Below are positions 36,771-46,695 of a DNA stretch of 64,000 nucleotides, one piece after another; the stretch's first letter is position 1; every line of letters begins with the position of its first letter. The DNA lies in contig CAJKQK010000004.1 in NCBI GenBank assembly GCA_905202055.1, forward strand, positions 1 through 64,000, in the 5' to 3' direction. The position numbers and the translations under genes were made by a program. A model generated the notes under the pieces. It was given only the letters and a program-made list of their open reading frames with translations. It had not been told where the DNA came from and searched no databases. Source of the stretch: an uncultured Oxalobacter sp. GTDB lineage: Bacteria; Pseudomonadota; Gammaproteobacteria; Burkholderiales; Burkholderiaceae_D.

Positions 36771-36846
36771 GCGCTCGTAGCTCAATGGATAGAGTACTGC
36801 CCTCCGAAGGCAGGGGTTGTGGGTTCGATCCCCGCCGAGCGCGCCA
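36771..36846 (+). tRNA. tRNA-Arg (anticodon CCG)
   Basis: 76 nt with encoded CCA. The acceptor stem GCGCTCG pairs with CGAGCGC; D arm TAGCTCAATGGATAGAG; anticodon stem CTGCC/GGCAG with loop CTCCGAA (anticodon 36804-36806); T arm GTGGGTTCGATCCCCGC. Confidence 0.96.
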
Positions 36847-37870
36847 TTTCCGTTTTACTATCCTCTCTTTCAATATTTCCCCGCAATAATGGCTTTATAA
36901 GACCCATCCAGCTTTTCCATAAAAAGTTTTAGATGGCACATTTTTCAGGCAAGAATTTCCGGACAAATTTTTTTTCAAAAGCTTGCATGTCCGGATTCCC
37001 GATCGCATCCGGAATGGCTTCCGTACATCGACGGACAAGTTCCATCCCATCAGGAAATGATAATGGAACAAACCGGGAAAAAATTCAAATCCGCTCTCTA
37101 CATGACTGAACCCATTTCATCATCGTATCGTCTTTTATAAATGAAACGTCACCCTCATGAAGCTTTTTGAAATCACAGGCGTTCTTTATATAAATAGGGC
37201 AATAAGGAATACAGCATAAACGTGTACTGGAACCCGATTCCGTCAGCTTCTTTCATGGGGCACTCATTTCCGCAGTATTTACATCATGGACAAATTCATG
37301 GCTGCTGCCGGGAAAAATACCACACTCGACAAGTGCTTCCCCATAGGCATTTACTCTTGCATTGCTCAACGGACTACGATATCGATTTACTTTTCAGTTG
37401 GTCCGTCGCGAAATTGAATATTCCGCACACGACATTCCCTCTCAGGCAGAGAACTGGCACTTTTCCGAAAGATTTGTTCAAAACATTTTCGATATGTTTG
37501 TACTGTACTATCCACGTTGAAAACCTGCATGCCTGACAATGGCAGGCACTCGTGTATAAAGCATATTTTCCAATACCTCTTTCTTCAGACGGTGATACTC
37601 ATCACTTCCTGCTATGGCCCTTCAAACGACATTTTCGCAAGCACACCCGGAGATGCCCCCGATAATGGCAAGGTATTGAAAACGTCGGAGGACCATATTC
37701 GTGCTCGTTTGCAGATTGCTCCTGCTTTGCCTGATTTATCGAAAACAAAAAGATAAAGAGCACATTTTTTCGTGTTCTTTCTTCCGTTCCAGTGGAAAAA
37801 GACCGTCTTGATCGGAATAACATGCTGTGGAACAAATCGCATAAAACCATTGAAAGTTGCCGCTCCAAAT
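36847..37870. other. Gene-poor decayed stretch with coding debris
   Basis: About 1 kb without a supported intact gene. On the minus strand short protein-like pieces appear in different frames: a 50-codon stretch containing PYCPIYIKNACDFKKLHEGD (about 37070-37220) and, downstream, SFPDGMELVRRCTEAIPDAI to KFLPEKCAI ending at a TAA (36929-36931). I cannot assign a family. Between 37220 and 37760 I see only unconvincing open frames. Confidence 0.45.
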
Positions 37871-37899
37871 AAAAAAGCCCGGCTTACGCCGGGCTTTTT
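37871..37899 (-). terminator. Intrinsic terminator of oxlT
   Basis: Perfect stem AAAAAGCCCGGC / GCCGGGCTTTTT with a 4-nt TTAC loop, about 73 bp beyond the oxlT stop codon, with a T-tract on the minus strand. Confidence 0.85.
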
Positions 37900-37971
37900 G
37901 TCTCTTGAAGCTACACACTTAACTGTTATCCCATGTTTCGGGAATCACATATCGCAAGCTCAACATTTTGA

Positions 37972-39228
37972 TTAATGTACAGCTTTTTCTTCTGGAGACA
38001 GTTTGACATTCTTTCTGACTGGTCTGCCCATTCTTGGAATAACGAAGGTAGCCAGAGCAAATGCGATGAAAGAAGTAATAGCGGTAATCAGGAAAGCGGT
38101 ATTCCATCCGAAGTTGGTTGCAACAGCGGCGCCCAGGCCACCACCGAAGATGGAAGCAATTGCTTTAGCAGCCCAGAAGAAACCATAGTTTCTTGCGGAA
38201 TAAGCTGTACCGAAAATATCGCTGTTAGTCGATGGGAACAGAGCATAGCTACCGCCCCATGTGAAGAATGCAAGAGCCAACATGGCGATAAAGGCTACTT
38301 CACCAAAAGCTGCAATCGTTGGGAAAAGTGCCAGAACGAGAGCATTGATACCGAAAACGACGGACATGGTTTTGTAACGGCCGATTTTATCGGAAACAAA
38401 ACCCCAGAAAGGACGGCAACCACCATTAAACAGGTTCTGGACCGAAACAGCAATCGTCAGCACACCAGCAGCAAGACCGAGGCTACGGCCGTAAGGAACG
38501 CTGTTGGCAACCAGCAGCAGACCACCAAAGTTAACAGAGAAGAATGCAGTCCACAGAACCCAGAATTGTGGAGTTCTCAGCATTTCACCAGAATTGAAAT
38601 CCTTGTCGGTAACAACGATCTGTTTCTTGACGCCAACAGCGCCAGGAAATCTGATAATGAAAGCGATCAGGATAATCATGATACCCATGATCAAACCGGT
38701 GTACATGAATGCAGAACTAACACCTTCAACTTTCAGTACGGAACTGATCAGTGGCAGGAAAGGCAGCACACCCAGACCGTAACCGGCAGCGGTAAAACCG
38801 GAAGCCAGACCACGTTTGTCCGGGAACCATCTGTTAGCAGTATTCATTGCAATACCGTAAACGATACCAACACCAGCGCCTGCCAGAGTATACAGGGCAT
38901 ACAGGGCAGGGATATTGTCAACCATACCCATGAACGTCCAGCCGGCGAGAACCATCGCACCACCGAACATCAATGGAATTCTTGGACCGAATTTATCAAC
39001 GAAGTAACCACCACCAGGCTGAGAACCAGCTTGAATGACCTGAGAGAGTGTGAAAGCCGTCTGAACCGCAGCCAAGGAAACGCCAAGGTTGTCTTTAACC
39101 GGGTTAGCGTACAGTGTCCAGGAATATTGGACACCCGAGATCATACACATCAGCAAAACTGCTAATACCAAGTAAAACCAACGATTGCCCAGAAGGCCTG
39201 TTGGTTGTCCTGTTTGTGGATTATTCAT
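37972..39228 (-). CDS. oxlT: Oxalate:formate antiporter OxlT
   Basis: 418 residues, the exact length of O. formigenes OxlT; major facilitator superfamily, 12 helices. It imports oxalate(2-) in exchange for formate(1-), which with cytoplasmic decarboxylation creates an indirect proton pump. By counting, the two charged residues known to bind oxalate are present: Arg272 in GGCRPFWG and Lys355 in FFWAAKAIASIFGG. Other marks: PGGGYFVDKFGPR (71-83), RWFPDKRGLASG (133-144). Codon use looks biased towards GGT, GCT and CGT, as expected for a very abundant protein. It is monocistronic, with its own terminator and an unusual repeat array upstream. Confidence 0.96.
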   Translation of the reverse strand: MNNPQTGQPTGLLGNRWFYLVLAVLLMCMISGVQYSWTLYANPVKDNLGVSLAAVQTAFTLSQVIQAGSQPGGGYFVDKFGPRIPLMFGGAMVLAGWTFMGMVDNIPALYALYTLAGAGVGIVYGIAMNTANRWFPDKRGLASGFTAAGYGLGVLPFLPLISSVLKVEGVSSAFMYTGLIMGIMIILIAFIIRFPGAVGVKKQIVVTDKDFNSGEMLRTPQFWVLWTAFFSVNFGGLLLVANSVPYGRSLGLAAGVLTIAVSVQNLFNGGCRPFWGFVSDKIGRYKTMSVVFGINALVLALFPTIAAFGEVAFIAMLALAFFTWGGSYALFPSTNSDIFGTAYSARNYGFFWAAKAIASIFGGGLGAAVATNFGWNTAFLITAITSFIAFALATFVIPRMGRPVRKNVKLSPEEKAVH

Positions 39229-39346
39229 TTTTACAAATTCCCAATCTAGTTAATCCGAAACAGAAATTTCTAAGTGTTACTGTCATTGGAAGTCGCGTAT
39301 TGAAACGTGCTAGAAATGGCATTTCAAAACACTAACAACGAAATTT

Positions 39347-39578
39347 CATATTATGTTGCACTACATATGAACTCAAACTACATATTATGAGTGCGACATA
39401 TGAGATCATATTTCACATTAGCAATTACTTCAAATAAATATATTTCATATTGTCTCAGATGATTATGATTTTCAGACATATAACACAGAGGCAAAATGGC
39501 AAAAAAAATACATATTACCTTTTACAACATATGCTGTTGTAATTCATATATTTTAAAAATCCATATATATTTATTGTT
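39347..39578. repeat. Degenerate 17-bp-period CATAT ladder upstream of oxlT
   Basis: CATAT occurs at 39347, 39364, 39381, 39397, 39407, 39446, 39477, 39511, 39528, 39545 and 39562. Most steps are 17 bp (17, 17, 16, then 34, 17, 17, 17), and the missing steps hold near-matches (CACAT at 39414, CAAAT at 39431). Typical units: CATATTATGTTGCACTA, CATATGAACTCAAACTA, CATATTACCTTTTACAA, CATATGCTGTTGTAATT. It lies 119-350 bp before the oxlT start. Its role is not known; regulatory binding array or shaped DNA are both possible. Confidence 0.7.
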
Positions 39579-39773
39579 TTATTTAACCGGACTCGTTTAT
39601 TAAAAAACGACGGGGTTGATTATGGGGGGCAGATTGAACGGATTTGCAATGATCCGATTGAAAAAGCGGTGCAATGATAACCTGATATTTCCACAAGAAA
39701 CATCAGGCAAAAACTGATTTAAGTTTCCTAAAAACAGAAGAATCAATGATGGATGAAAGGTCCCTTCAGGGAA

Positions 39774-39799
39774 CGTCCGGACCACCGGACATCCGGACG
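39774..39799 (-). other. GC-rich hairpin just past the purM stop codon
   Basis: Arms CGTCCGGA (39774-39781) and TCCGGACG (39792-39799) with a 10-nt loop, followed on the minus strand by a second small hairpin but no T-tract. It may be a transcript-end structure for purM. Confidence 0.35.
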
Positions 39800-39821
39800 G
39801 GCACCTTCCAGAAAAGATGGG

Positions 39822-40865
39822 TTATTCGACAATGGTTTGAGGCTCTTCGCCTGCACGCTGACGGATTTCACCGATACGATAAACGGTTTCTCCTGCGGAT
39901 TTCAGCTGTGCCATTGCCACATCAGCATTTTCTTTTGAGACGATTACGATCATGCCGATGCCGCAATTGAAAACACGATGCATTTCACTGTCGGCGACAT
40001 TGCCATGCTTTTGCAGCCAGTTGAATAATGAGGGCATTGGCCACGCATCTTTTTTCAGGACAGCCGTCAAATGTTTTTGCAAAACCCGGGGTATGTTTTC
40101 CACGAGGCCCCCGCCTGTAATATGGGCCATTCCCTTTACTTCCATCGAATTCATCAGTGCCAGCAGCGGTTTCACGTAAATACGCGTCGGAGCCATCAAA
40201 GCGTCTGCCAGAGACCGGCCATCCAGATCGGCATCCAGGTCCGGATTGGCGACGTCGATAATTTTTCGGACAAGCGAATAACCGTTTGAATGGATGCCAG
40301 AGGACGCCAGTCCAAGCACAATGTCACCCGGAACAATCGTGGTACCGTTGATAAGCTTCGATTTTTCAACCGCACCTACAGCAAATCCGGCCAGATCGTA
40401 CTCACCATCCGGATACATGCTTGGCATTTCCGCCGTTTCACCGCCGATCAATGCACAACCGGCCTGTTCACACCCATAAGCGATGCCCCTGACGACATCA
40501 GTGGCCGTTTTGACATTGAGCTTTCCACAGGCAAAATAGTCGAGAAAAAACAAGGGTTCCGCACCCTGCACCAAAATATCATTCACACTCATTGCCACAA
40601 GATCGATACCGACCGTATCATGTCGGTTGAGATGAAATGCAAGCTTGAGCTTTGTGCCCACACCGTCGGTGCCGGAAACAAGCACAGGTTCCCTGTATTT
40701 GTTGCTGATTTCAAAAAGAGCGCCGAATCCGCCAATACCGCCCAATACGCCTTCGCGCATGGTATGTTTGGCAAACGGTTTGATAGCCTCTACCAGAGCA
40801 TCGCCCGCGTCGATATCGACACCGGCATCGCGATAGGAAAGAGATTGATTTGTGGTTGAATTCAT
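39822..40865 (-). CDS. purM: Phosphoribosylformylglycinamidine cyclo-ligase
   Basis: 347 residues from the ATG at 40865 ([25 protein letters not shown]). Fifth step of purine synthesis, forming AIR with ATP. Signatures: [13 protein letters not shown] (10-22), [15 protein letters not shown] (about 57-71), [24 protein letters not shown] (about 133-156) and [15 protein letters not shown] (about 243-257). The frame is open for about 66 more codons upstream, but no homology starts there. Divergent from the perM-hda operon. Confidence 0.97.
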   Translation of the reverse strand: MNSTTNQSLSYRDAGVDIDAGDALVEAIKPFAKHTMREGVLGGIGGFGALFEISNKYREPVLVSGTDGVGTKLKLAFHLNRHDTVGIDLVAMSVNDILVQGAEPLFFLDYFACGKLNVKTATDVVRGIAYGCEQAGCALIGGETAEMPSMYPDGEYDLAGFAVGAVEKSKLINGTTIVPGDIVLGLASSGIHSNGYSLVRKIIDVANPDLDADLDGRSLADALMAPTRIYVKPLLALMNSMEVKGMAHITGGGLVENIPRVLQKHLTAVLKKDAWPMPSLFNWLQKHGNVADSEMHRVFNCGIGMIVIVSKENADVAMAQLKSAGETVYRIGEIRQRAGEEPQTIVE

Positions 40866-40956
40866 GATGAAAATGGGCTGGTGAAGCGTAAAATGATAAT
40901 AATGTACTATACAGTAGTGTAGTATTTTAACAAATTGATTCCGCAAGTACGAGGCA

Positions 40957-42036
40957 ATGGCAATATTTACCCCACAACAAAGACAAACGGCACTCTGGAC
41001 GGGTATCGGTATTTTACTGATATTGCTCCTTTTGCTGTTGGGTCCGATTCTGACGCCATTCATTGCGGGCGCTATTCTGGCTTATGCCTTAAACCCGGTC
41101 GTCGACTGGTTGCGTTCCCTGCATATAGGCAGTTTCCGGCTTCCCCGTCTCGCCTCGGTTGTTATCGTCGTCCTTTTTCTGATTTCGCTTGTCACGACTT
41201 TTGCGCTGATCATGATTCCGATGCTGCTCAAGGAGTGGCCCATTCTTTATGAACAGATTCCTGTTTTTGTCGCAAAAGTAAGCAATCACTTAAATCCTGT
41301 TTTAAATGAAATCGGCATTCAGATGCCGGTCGATAACGCAGGCGTGAAGAAAATCCTGACCGAGCAGTTCTTTCCCAAGGGAGATGGTGTCTGGAAATCA
41401 TTGATTGCCTCGGCAAAATTCGGTGGTACAGCCGTTTTGACATGGGCATGGAATCTGATTCTGATACCGGTTGTCCTGTTTTACCTGTTACTGGACTGGC
41501 ATATCCTGACACGCAAGCTGCGGGACATGATTCCCCGTCGCTGGGTAGGTAAGACAATCCGCTTCTGCCACGAAGTCAATACCATGCTGTCCCAATATCT
41601 TCGCGGTCAGTTACTGGTCATGCTGATATTGTCCGTCTACTATTCGCTGGCCCTTGCACTGGCCGGATATAATGTCGCACTGCCAGTCGGGATCATGACC
41701 GGTCTGATGGCTTTTGTTCCATATATTGGCATTTGTATCGGCCTTTTTCTGGCCATTACGGCGACTCTGGTGCAGTTTTCCGGCGTGGAAGCATGGGTGA
41801 CCCTGGGCATCATTTATGGTTTCGGCTATTCTTTCGACGGTTTATTGATGACACCGAAACTGGTTGGCGACCGGATTCAGCTGCATCCACTTTTCGTTAT
41901 TTTCGCCCTGCTGGCTTTTGCACAGCTCTTCGGGTTTGTGGGAATATTGCTTGCCTTGCCGTCTTCAGCCATACTTTCGGTAGCCTATAAACATTTACGA
42001 GCCCTCTATCTCGACAGCAATTTTTATAAAAACTGA
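40957..42036 (+). CDS. AI-2E family transporter / PerM-like membrane protein
   Basis: 359 residues with about eight membrane helices in the family pattern: [29 protein letters not shown] (about 23-51), [15 protein letters not shown] and a C-terminal [21 protein letters not shown]. The segment [31 protein letters not shown] (about 305-335) is the most conserved. Transport substrate is unknown for this branch; the AI-2 name comes from E. coli TqsA. It sits divergent from purM and 8 bp before hda, as in related betaproteobacteria. Confidence 0.88.
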   Translation: MAIFTPQQRQTALWTGIGILLILLLLLLGPILTPFIAGAILAYALNPVVDWLRSLHIGSFRLPRLASVVIVVLFLISLVTTFALIMIPMLLKEWPILYEQIPVFVAKVSNHLNPVLNEIGIQMPVDNAGVKKILTEQFFPKGDGVWKSLIASAKFGGTAVLTWAWNLILIPVVLFYLLLDWHILTRKLRDMIPRRWVGKTIRFCHEVNTMLSQYLRGQLLVMLILSVYYSLALALAGYNVALPVGIMTGLMAFVPYIGICIGLFLAITATLVQFSGVEAWVTLGIIYGFGYSFDGLLMTPKLVGDRIQLHPLFVIFALLAFAQLFGFVGILLALPSSAILSVAYKHLRALYLDSNFYKN

Positions 42037-42044
42037 TTTCAACC

Positions 42045-42719
42045 ATGCAACAACTGCTGTTAAACCTGGACACCGGGAACGCACCATCCCTTGATACCTA
42101 TCTGACGGGACAAAACGGAGAAGTCGTTCATCTTCTCAGGGAAATAGCCGCCCGTACATCCCGTGAGCATTTTGTTTACTTATGGGGCGACAATGCCACT
42201 GGCAAAACACATTTGCTAAAAGCCTTGTCGCAGTTTTTACCCGCACGCTACATACACGGCAACGCGCCAGAAACCGATTTCGATTATTCGCCGCAATGCA
42301 ATCTGTATCTGTTGGACGATTGCGAACGCCTTGATTCCCGAAAACAGATTGCCGCTTTCAATCTTTTCAATCAGGTTCGCGAAAACAACGACTACATGAT
42401 CACATCGGGCCCGTGTACACCGCTTGCCCTTGATTTGAGAGATGATCTGAAAAGTCGGCTTTGCTGGGGATTGGTTTATCAGATAAAAAGCCTGTCCGAT
42501 GAAGAAAAAATAGCAGCATTGAACGAACAGGCGAAACAAAGGGGATTCACGCTTTCGCCAGGTGTGCTACCCTATCTCATTACCCATTATCAACGCGATA
42601 TGCATTCCCTTTCCATGATACTGGATGCATTGGACCGTTACTCCCTGCAAACAAAACGTACGATTACATTGCCTTTGCTGCACGATCTTCTGCAGCAAAA
42701 ACAGGAGCCTGCTGCATGA
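42045..42719 (+). CDS. hda: DnaA regulatory inactivator Hda
   Basis: 224 residues. A DnaA-like AAA+ protein that, with the sliding clamp, stimulates ATP hydrolysis by DnaA. The start MQQLLLNLDTG carries the clamp-binding Q-L pattern (QLLLNL). P-loop LWGDNATGKTHLLKAL (about 47-62), Walker B LYLLDDCERL (about 87-96). The stop overlaps the next gene's start (ATGA). Confidence 0.9.
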   Translation: MQQLLLNLDTGNAPSLDTYLTGQNGEVVHLLREIAARTSREHFVYLWGDNATGKTHLLKALSQFLPARYIHGNAPETDFDYSPQCNLYLLDDCERLDSRKQIAAFNLFNQVRENNDYMITSGPCTPLALDLRDDLKSRLCWGLVYQIKSLSDEEKIAALNEQAKQRGFTLSPGVLPYLITHYQRDMHSLSMILDALDRYSLQTKRTITLPLLHDLLQQKQEPAA

Positions 42720-43393
42720 CCAAGACGCTCGCTTTATTCGACCTGGACCATACATTGCTGCCTATCGACTCGGATTATGAGTGGGGACAATTTCTCGTCC
42801 GTATCGGTGCTGTCGATAAAGACCGGTTTGAAAAACGAAACGCCGAATTTTTTGCCCAATATCAGGCCGGAACGCTTGACGCCGCCGAATATCTCGCCTT
42901 CGCTCTGGGAACACTGGCGCAATTTCCAAGAATCCGCCTAAACCACTGGAGACAGCAGTACATGGACGAGGTCATCTCTCCAGCTATCCGGCCTTCGGCA
43001 CGAAACCTGATAGAAAATCACATTAAAAATAATGATCTCGTCGCTATCGTGACGGCGACCAACAAATTTGTCACCGAACCGATCGCACAGGCTTTCGGTG
43101 TCGATCATCTGATCGCCGCATTGCCTGAAGAAACGGTCAACGGCGAGTTCACAGGCGGACTGATTGGCACGCCAACCTCCGGAGAAGGTAAAATTGCCCA
43201 TACGGAAAACTGGTTAAGGCAGATGAACCTGTCTTTCGACAGCTTCGACAATACCTATTTCTATAGCGATTCAGACCGCGATCTGCCCTTATTGTCGAAA
43301 GTAACTCATCCAGTTGCCGTCAACCCAAACAGTCGTTTGACAGAATATGCCAGTATACAAGGCTGGCCTTTAATGCATTTGTTCAATGATTAA
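42716..43393 (+). CDS. HAD-IB family hydrolase (SerB-like phosphatase)
   Basis: 225 residues. HAD motif I FDLDHTLLPID (8-18; nucleophile Asp9, Asp11), motif II VTATNKF (about 116-122), motif III Lys in GEGKIAH and motif IV YFYSDSDRDLPLL (about 180-192). It belongs to the group annotated as phosphoserine phosphatase-like or CicA-like; the substrate is unknown. Starts within the hda stop codon and overlaps pcnB by 8 bp. Confidence 0.88.
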   Translation: MTKTLALFDLDHTLLPIDSDYEWGQFLVRIGAVDKDRFEKRNAEFFAQYQAGTLDAAEYLAFALGTLAQFPRIRLNHWRQQYMDEVISPAIRPSARNLIENHIKNNDLVAIVTATNKFVTEPIAQAFGVDHLIAALPEETVNGEFTGGLIGTPTSGEGKIAHTENWLRQMNLSFDSFDNTYFYSDSDRDLPLLSKVTHPVAVNPNSRLTEYASIQGWPLMHLFND

Positions 43394-44777
43394 CAAGCTG
43401 ATTCAAAAGATTTTCGGCTCGTCATCCAAAACACGGCCATCCGGAAAACCCGTTTCGCTCTCAAAAGAAGAACACGGAATCGATCCCCGTCTTTTATCCA
43501 ACAATGCTGTCAGAGTCGTACGTATTTTACAAAACGAAGGCTACGATGCCTTTATTGTCGGGGGCGCCGTCCGTGACCTTCTGCTTGGCTTGAAGCCCAA
43601 AGATTTCGATGTCGCTACCAACGCCACACCCGAACAGGTCAAACGTCTTTTCAAGCGCGCCTTTCTGATTGGCCGCCGGTTTCAGATCGTTCACGTCATG
43701 TTCGGCCAGGATCTGATTGAAGTCACGACGTTTCGGGGAGCTTCCGACAAACCCGCCATCAAGGATGAAGCCGGCAGACTGCTCCGCGACAATAATTTCG
43801 GAACCCAATCTGAAGATGCGGCCAGACGCGACTTTACGATCAATGCCATGTACTATAATCCCGCCAATCAGGTATTGCTTGATTATCACGGTGGAATCAG
43901 GGATCTTCGCAACAAAACATTGAGAGTGATCGGTAATCCGGAACAACGGTACAGGGAAGATCCTGTGCGTATGCTTCGTATCGTCAGGTTCGCTGCCAAA
44001 CTGGGGTTTTCCATAGACAAGACAACAGGTGCACCGATCGCCGCACTTGCACCCTTGATGAACAATGTCCCGTCCGCACGTCTCTTTGATGAAATGCTGA
44101 AATTGCTGATGAGCGGACATTCGATGTCCTGTCTGAGAGAATTACGCGCCCGTGGGCTGCATCAGGGTTTGCTTCCCTTGCTGGATGTGGCTCTTGAACA
44201 GCCTGAAGCAGCTCATTTTATCGAGATATCTCTTGAAAAGACCGACAAGCGAATCCGGGAAAACAAGCGTATTTCACCGGGATTTTTATTCGCGACACTG
44301 CTGTGGACCCAGGTTGAAGAAAAATGGGCGCAGTATCGCGCCAGAGGCGAACATCCCATTCCTGCGCTGGTAGCCGCATCGAGCGATGTTCTTGACGTTC
44401 AAACCGAGAAACTGGCTATCCAGCGCCGCATTGCTACCGATATGCGGGACATTTGGCTACTTCAGCCCAGACTGGAACGACGAACCGGCAAATCCCCTTA
44501 TCGCTTGCTCGAAAACGAACGTTTCCGAGCCGCTTACGACTTTATGCTGATCCGTTGTGAAGCGGGTGAGCTTGAATCGGAACTCGGCCAATGGTGGACG
44601 GATTTTATCGACGCACCGGGCGATGTCCGACAGGAGATGATTGACGCACAGATGAAAAAAGCCCCTGCAGGAAACCCGGCCAAGAAACGTTCAAGACGGT
44701 CAGGACAAAGACATCGCAGGAAATCATCAGCCAAAACAGCCTCTGAAACAAAAGATATTGTTGAAAAAACGGAATAA
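43386..44777 (+). CDS. pcnB: Poly(A) polymerase I
   Basis: 463 residues. Adds A tails to RNA 3' ends, promoting decay. Class II nucleotidyltransferase signature: FIVGGAVRDLLLGLKPKDFDVATNATPEQVK (about 56-86) with the catalytic acidic pair DFD, then RRFQIVHVMFGQDLIEVTTFR (about 98-118) and RRDFTINAMYYNP (about 141-153). A very basic tail (PAKKRSRRSGQRHRRKSSAK) marks PcnB as opposed to tRNA CCA-adding enzyme. Followed by folK after 8 bp. Confidence 0.94.
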   Translation: MINKLIQKIFGSSSKTRPSGKPVSLSKEEHGIDPRLLSNNAVRVVRILQNEGYDAFIVGGAVRDLLLGLKPKDFDVATNATPEQVKRLFKRAFLIGRRFQIVHVMFGQDLIEVTTFRGASDKPAIKDEAGRLLRDNNFGTQSEDAARRDFTINAMYYNPANQVLLDYHGGIRDLRNKTLRVIGNPEQRYREDPVRMLRIVRFAAKLGFSIDKTTGAPIAALAPLMNNVPSARLFDEMLKLLMSGHSMSCLRELRARGLHQGLLPLLDVALEQPEAAHFIEISLEKTDKRIRENKRISPGFLFATLLWTQVEEKWAQYRARGEHPIPALVAASSDVLDVQTEKLAIQRRIATDMRDIWLLQPRLERRTGKSPYRLLENERFRAAYDFMLIRCEAGELESELGQWWTDFIDAPGDVRQEMIDAQMKKAPAGNPAKKRSRRSGQRHRRKSSAKTASETKDIVEKTE

Positions 44778-44785
44778 CCACCTGG

Positions 44786-45271
44786 ATGATGAGTCATACA
44801 GCTTATATCGGTATCGGTTCCAATTTGGGGAACGCCCTTCAAAATACGCAAAAAGCGATCAATCTTCTGCGAAAAATCCCGCAAACCCGGGTGGATGCAT
44901 CCTCGTCCATGTATAAGACGGCACCAGTTGCCGCCTCCGGTGACGATTACATCAATGCCGTTGTCCGATTGAAAACAAAACTTGATCCCTTCAGGCTTCT
45001 TGAAGAATTATGGCGGATTGAAACCCTTTTCGGCCGCGAACGTCCTTTCAAAAATGCACCGAGAACACTGGATCTGGACATCCTTCTTTACGATACCGAT
45101 CTTATCCAGACAGAAAACCTTTCCGTTCCCCATCCCCGTATGACTGAACGTGCTTTCGTTCTGGTGCCCCTTCAGGAAATTGCACCGGACCTGAACATTC
45201 CGGGCAAAGAGCCACTCGATACGCTTATCAACAGTCTTGCTCATCAAAAAATCAACCTTGTGACAGCATAA
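44786..45271 (+). CDS. folK: 2-amino-4-hydroxy-6-hydroxymethyldihydropteridine pyrophosphokinase
   Basis: 161 residues. Folate pathway: pyrophosphorylates hydroxymethyl-dihydropterin using ATP. Marks: AYIGIGSNLGNALQN (about 6-20), VAASGDDYINAVVRLKT (about 49-65), RPFKNAPRTLDLDILLYD (about 86-103) and LSVPHPRMTERAFVLVPLQEIAPD (about 112-135). Two adjacent ATGs (44786 and 44789) could start it. Confidence 0.96.
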   Translation: MMSHTAYIGIGSNLGNALQNTQKAINLLRKIPQTRVDASSSMYKTAPVAASGDDYINAVVRLKTKLDPFRLLEELWRIETLFGRERPFKNAPRTLDLDILLYDTDLIQTENLSVPHPRMTERAFVLVPLQEIAPDLNIPGKEPLDTLINSLAHQKINLVTA

Positions 45272-45290
45272 GTACTTTCAGGAGTTTGTG

Positions 45291-45638
45291 ATGTTTCATA
45301 TTCCCGTTTTTCTGCAAACCACAGGATTGCTCGTCCTGTCAAACGTGTTCATGACGTTTGCCTGGTACGGTCATTTAAGGAATCTTTCGTCGAAATCCTG
45401 GCTTGTTGCCGCCCTGATCAGCTGGGGAATTGCCCTGTTTGAGTATCTGCTTCAGGTCCCGGCCAACCGTATCGGTTTTTCCCATTACAGTCTCGCTCAA
45501 CTGAAAATTCAGGAAGTCATCACCTTAAGCATCTTTGTCCCGTTTGCCGTTTATTACATGGACCAGCCATTCAAGCTGGATTATGTCTGGGCCGCTTTAT
45601 GTCTTGTCGGAGCGGTTTATTTCATATTTCGCTCATAA
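45291..45638 (+). CDS. DMT-family (DUF486) membrane protein
   Basis: 115 residues with four predicted helices. VFMTFAWYGHLRN (about 20-32), WGIALFEYLLQVPANRIGF (about 49-67), YSLAQLKIQEVITLSIFVPFAVYYM (about 70-94) and a final AALCLVGAVYFIF match the small DUF486 proteins. Transport function is unproven. An AGGAG site is 6 nt before the ATG; an in-frame GTG one codon earlier is less likely. Confidence 0.85.
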   Translation: MFHIPVFLQTTGLLVLSNVFMTFAWYGHLRNLSSKSWLVAALISWGIALFEYLLQVPANRIGFSHYSLAQLKIQEVITLSIFVPFAVYYMDQPFKLDYVWAALCLVGAVYFIFRS

Positions 45639-45733
45639 TTGACATGACATCGTGACAGATCACAAAACAACAGGATATGGTTACGCTTTATAAGTGGTAG
45701 GCCTCCATGTTTTAGTTTTAATAAGGATTCGAT

Positions 45734-46546
45734 ATGGCAAGCTATCTTCAGGAACGCAAAACCGTCACGGGCAATACGTTGGCGGCTCTTTACAAAAAAC
45801 AGGAAAAAATCACGATGCTGACTTGTTACGATGCCAGTTTTGCATCGCTGATGGATATCTGCGGAGTCGAAATTCTCCTGATCGGCGATTCACTTGGCAT
45901 GGTCTGTCAGGGAAAGGATTCAACCCTTCCCGTTTCCATAGAAGAAGTCGCCTATCACACTGAATGCGTTGCAAATGGCAATAAAACGGCCATGATCGTG
46001 GCTGATATGCCTTTCGGTACATATCCAACTCCGGAAGCTGCTTATGAAAATGCGGCGGAATTGATCAAGGCCGGTGCCCACATGGTCAAAATAGAAGGAG
46101 GCAGGTGGCTCGAGGATACGATACGTTTTCTGACCGAACGTGCCATTCCGGTCTGCGGCCATCTTGGCCTGACTCCACAGTCGGTGCATCAGTTCGGCGG
46201 ATATCGCGTACAGGGTAAAACCGAGGAAGACGCAGAACGCATTATTGAAGACGCAAAAATTCTTCAGAAAGCGGGCGCCAGCATCTTCGTTCTTGAAGCG
46301 ATTCCTTCCCAATTGGGCAAAAGAGTGACCGATGCCATATCGGTTCCGACTATCGGCATTGGTGCAGGACCCGACTGTTCAGGACAAGTACTGGTCATGC
46401 ACGACATGCTGAATGTTTATCCCGGCAAAAAGGCCCGGTTCGTCCGTAATTTCATGGAAGGACAAACGACTATCGAAGGCGCCATCAGGGCGTACGTCTC
46501 AGCTGTAAAAGACGGGACATTCCCGGCAGAAGAACATTGTTTCTGA
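45734..46546 (+). CDS. panB: 3-methyl-2-oxobutanoate hydroxymethyltransferase
   Basis: 270 residues. First committed step of pantothenate (hence CoA) synthesis, adding a hydroxymethyl from methylene-THF to 2-oxoisovalerate. Marks: [16 protein letters not shown] (about 26-41), [27 protein letters not shown] (about 49-75), KIEGG (about 117-121), [21 protein letters not shown] (about 139-159) and FVLEAIP (catalytic Glu, about 183-189). panC is not adjacent. A ribosome site (AAGGA) is present and an intrinsic terminator follows. Confidence 0.96.
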   Translation: MASYLQERKTVTGNTLAALYKKQEKITMLTCYDASFASLMDICGVEILLIGDSLGMVCQGKDSTLPVSIEEVAYHTECVANGNKTAMIVADMPFGTYPTPEAAYENAAELIKAGAHMVKIEGGRWLEDTIRFLTERAIPVCGHLGLTPQSVHQFGGYRVQGKTEEDAERIIEDAKILQKAGASIFVLEAIPSQLGKRVTDAISVPTIGIGAGPDCSGQVLVMHDMLNVYPGKKARFVRNFMEGQTTIEGAIRAYVSAVKDGTFPAEEHCF

Positions 46547-46558
46547 TTCGAAAGAAAA

Positions 46559-46592
46559 TAAAAAAAGCCGACGTGGGGTCGGCTTTTTTTAT
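46559..46592 (+). terminator. Intrinsic terminator after panB
   Basis: Stem AAAAAAGCCGAC / GTCGGCTTTTTT with a 5-nt loop and a T-tract, 13 bp past the panB stop. Confidence 0.87.
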
Positions 46593-46695
46593 TTCTGATC
46601 TTCATATGACTTTTTTCATTGCGAAGCACTCGACATCTTGAATAATGGCTATATATACTTATTTAAACAAAGAGAACCGATAAAGAGGAGAAAAA

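Noticed and set aside
37222..37536. 104-codon plus-strand frame in the decayed region
   Set aside because: His/Cys-rich translation without domain, ribosome site or plausible composition; treated as non-coding.
37975..39165. 396-codon open frame antisense to oxlT
   Set aside because: Same explanation: it is a shadow of oxlT codon bias, rich in Ser/Thr/Asn with no domain.
39347..39578. CRISPR array or plasmid-type replication iterons upstream of oxlT
   Set aside because: Units are degenerate and only 17 bp with no spacers or cas genes, and no replication initiator gene is nearby, so neither label fits.
46640..46670. GGCTATATATAC upstream of the molbindin gene as a ModE operator
   Set aside because: It matches only loosely a half site and lacks the inverted second half; an AT-rich promoter explains it as well.
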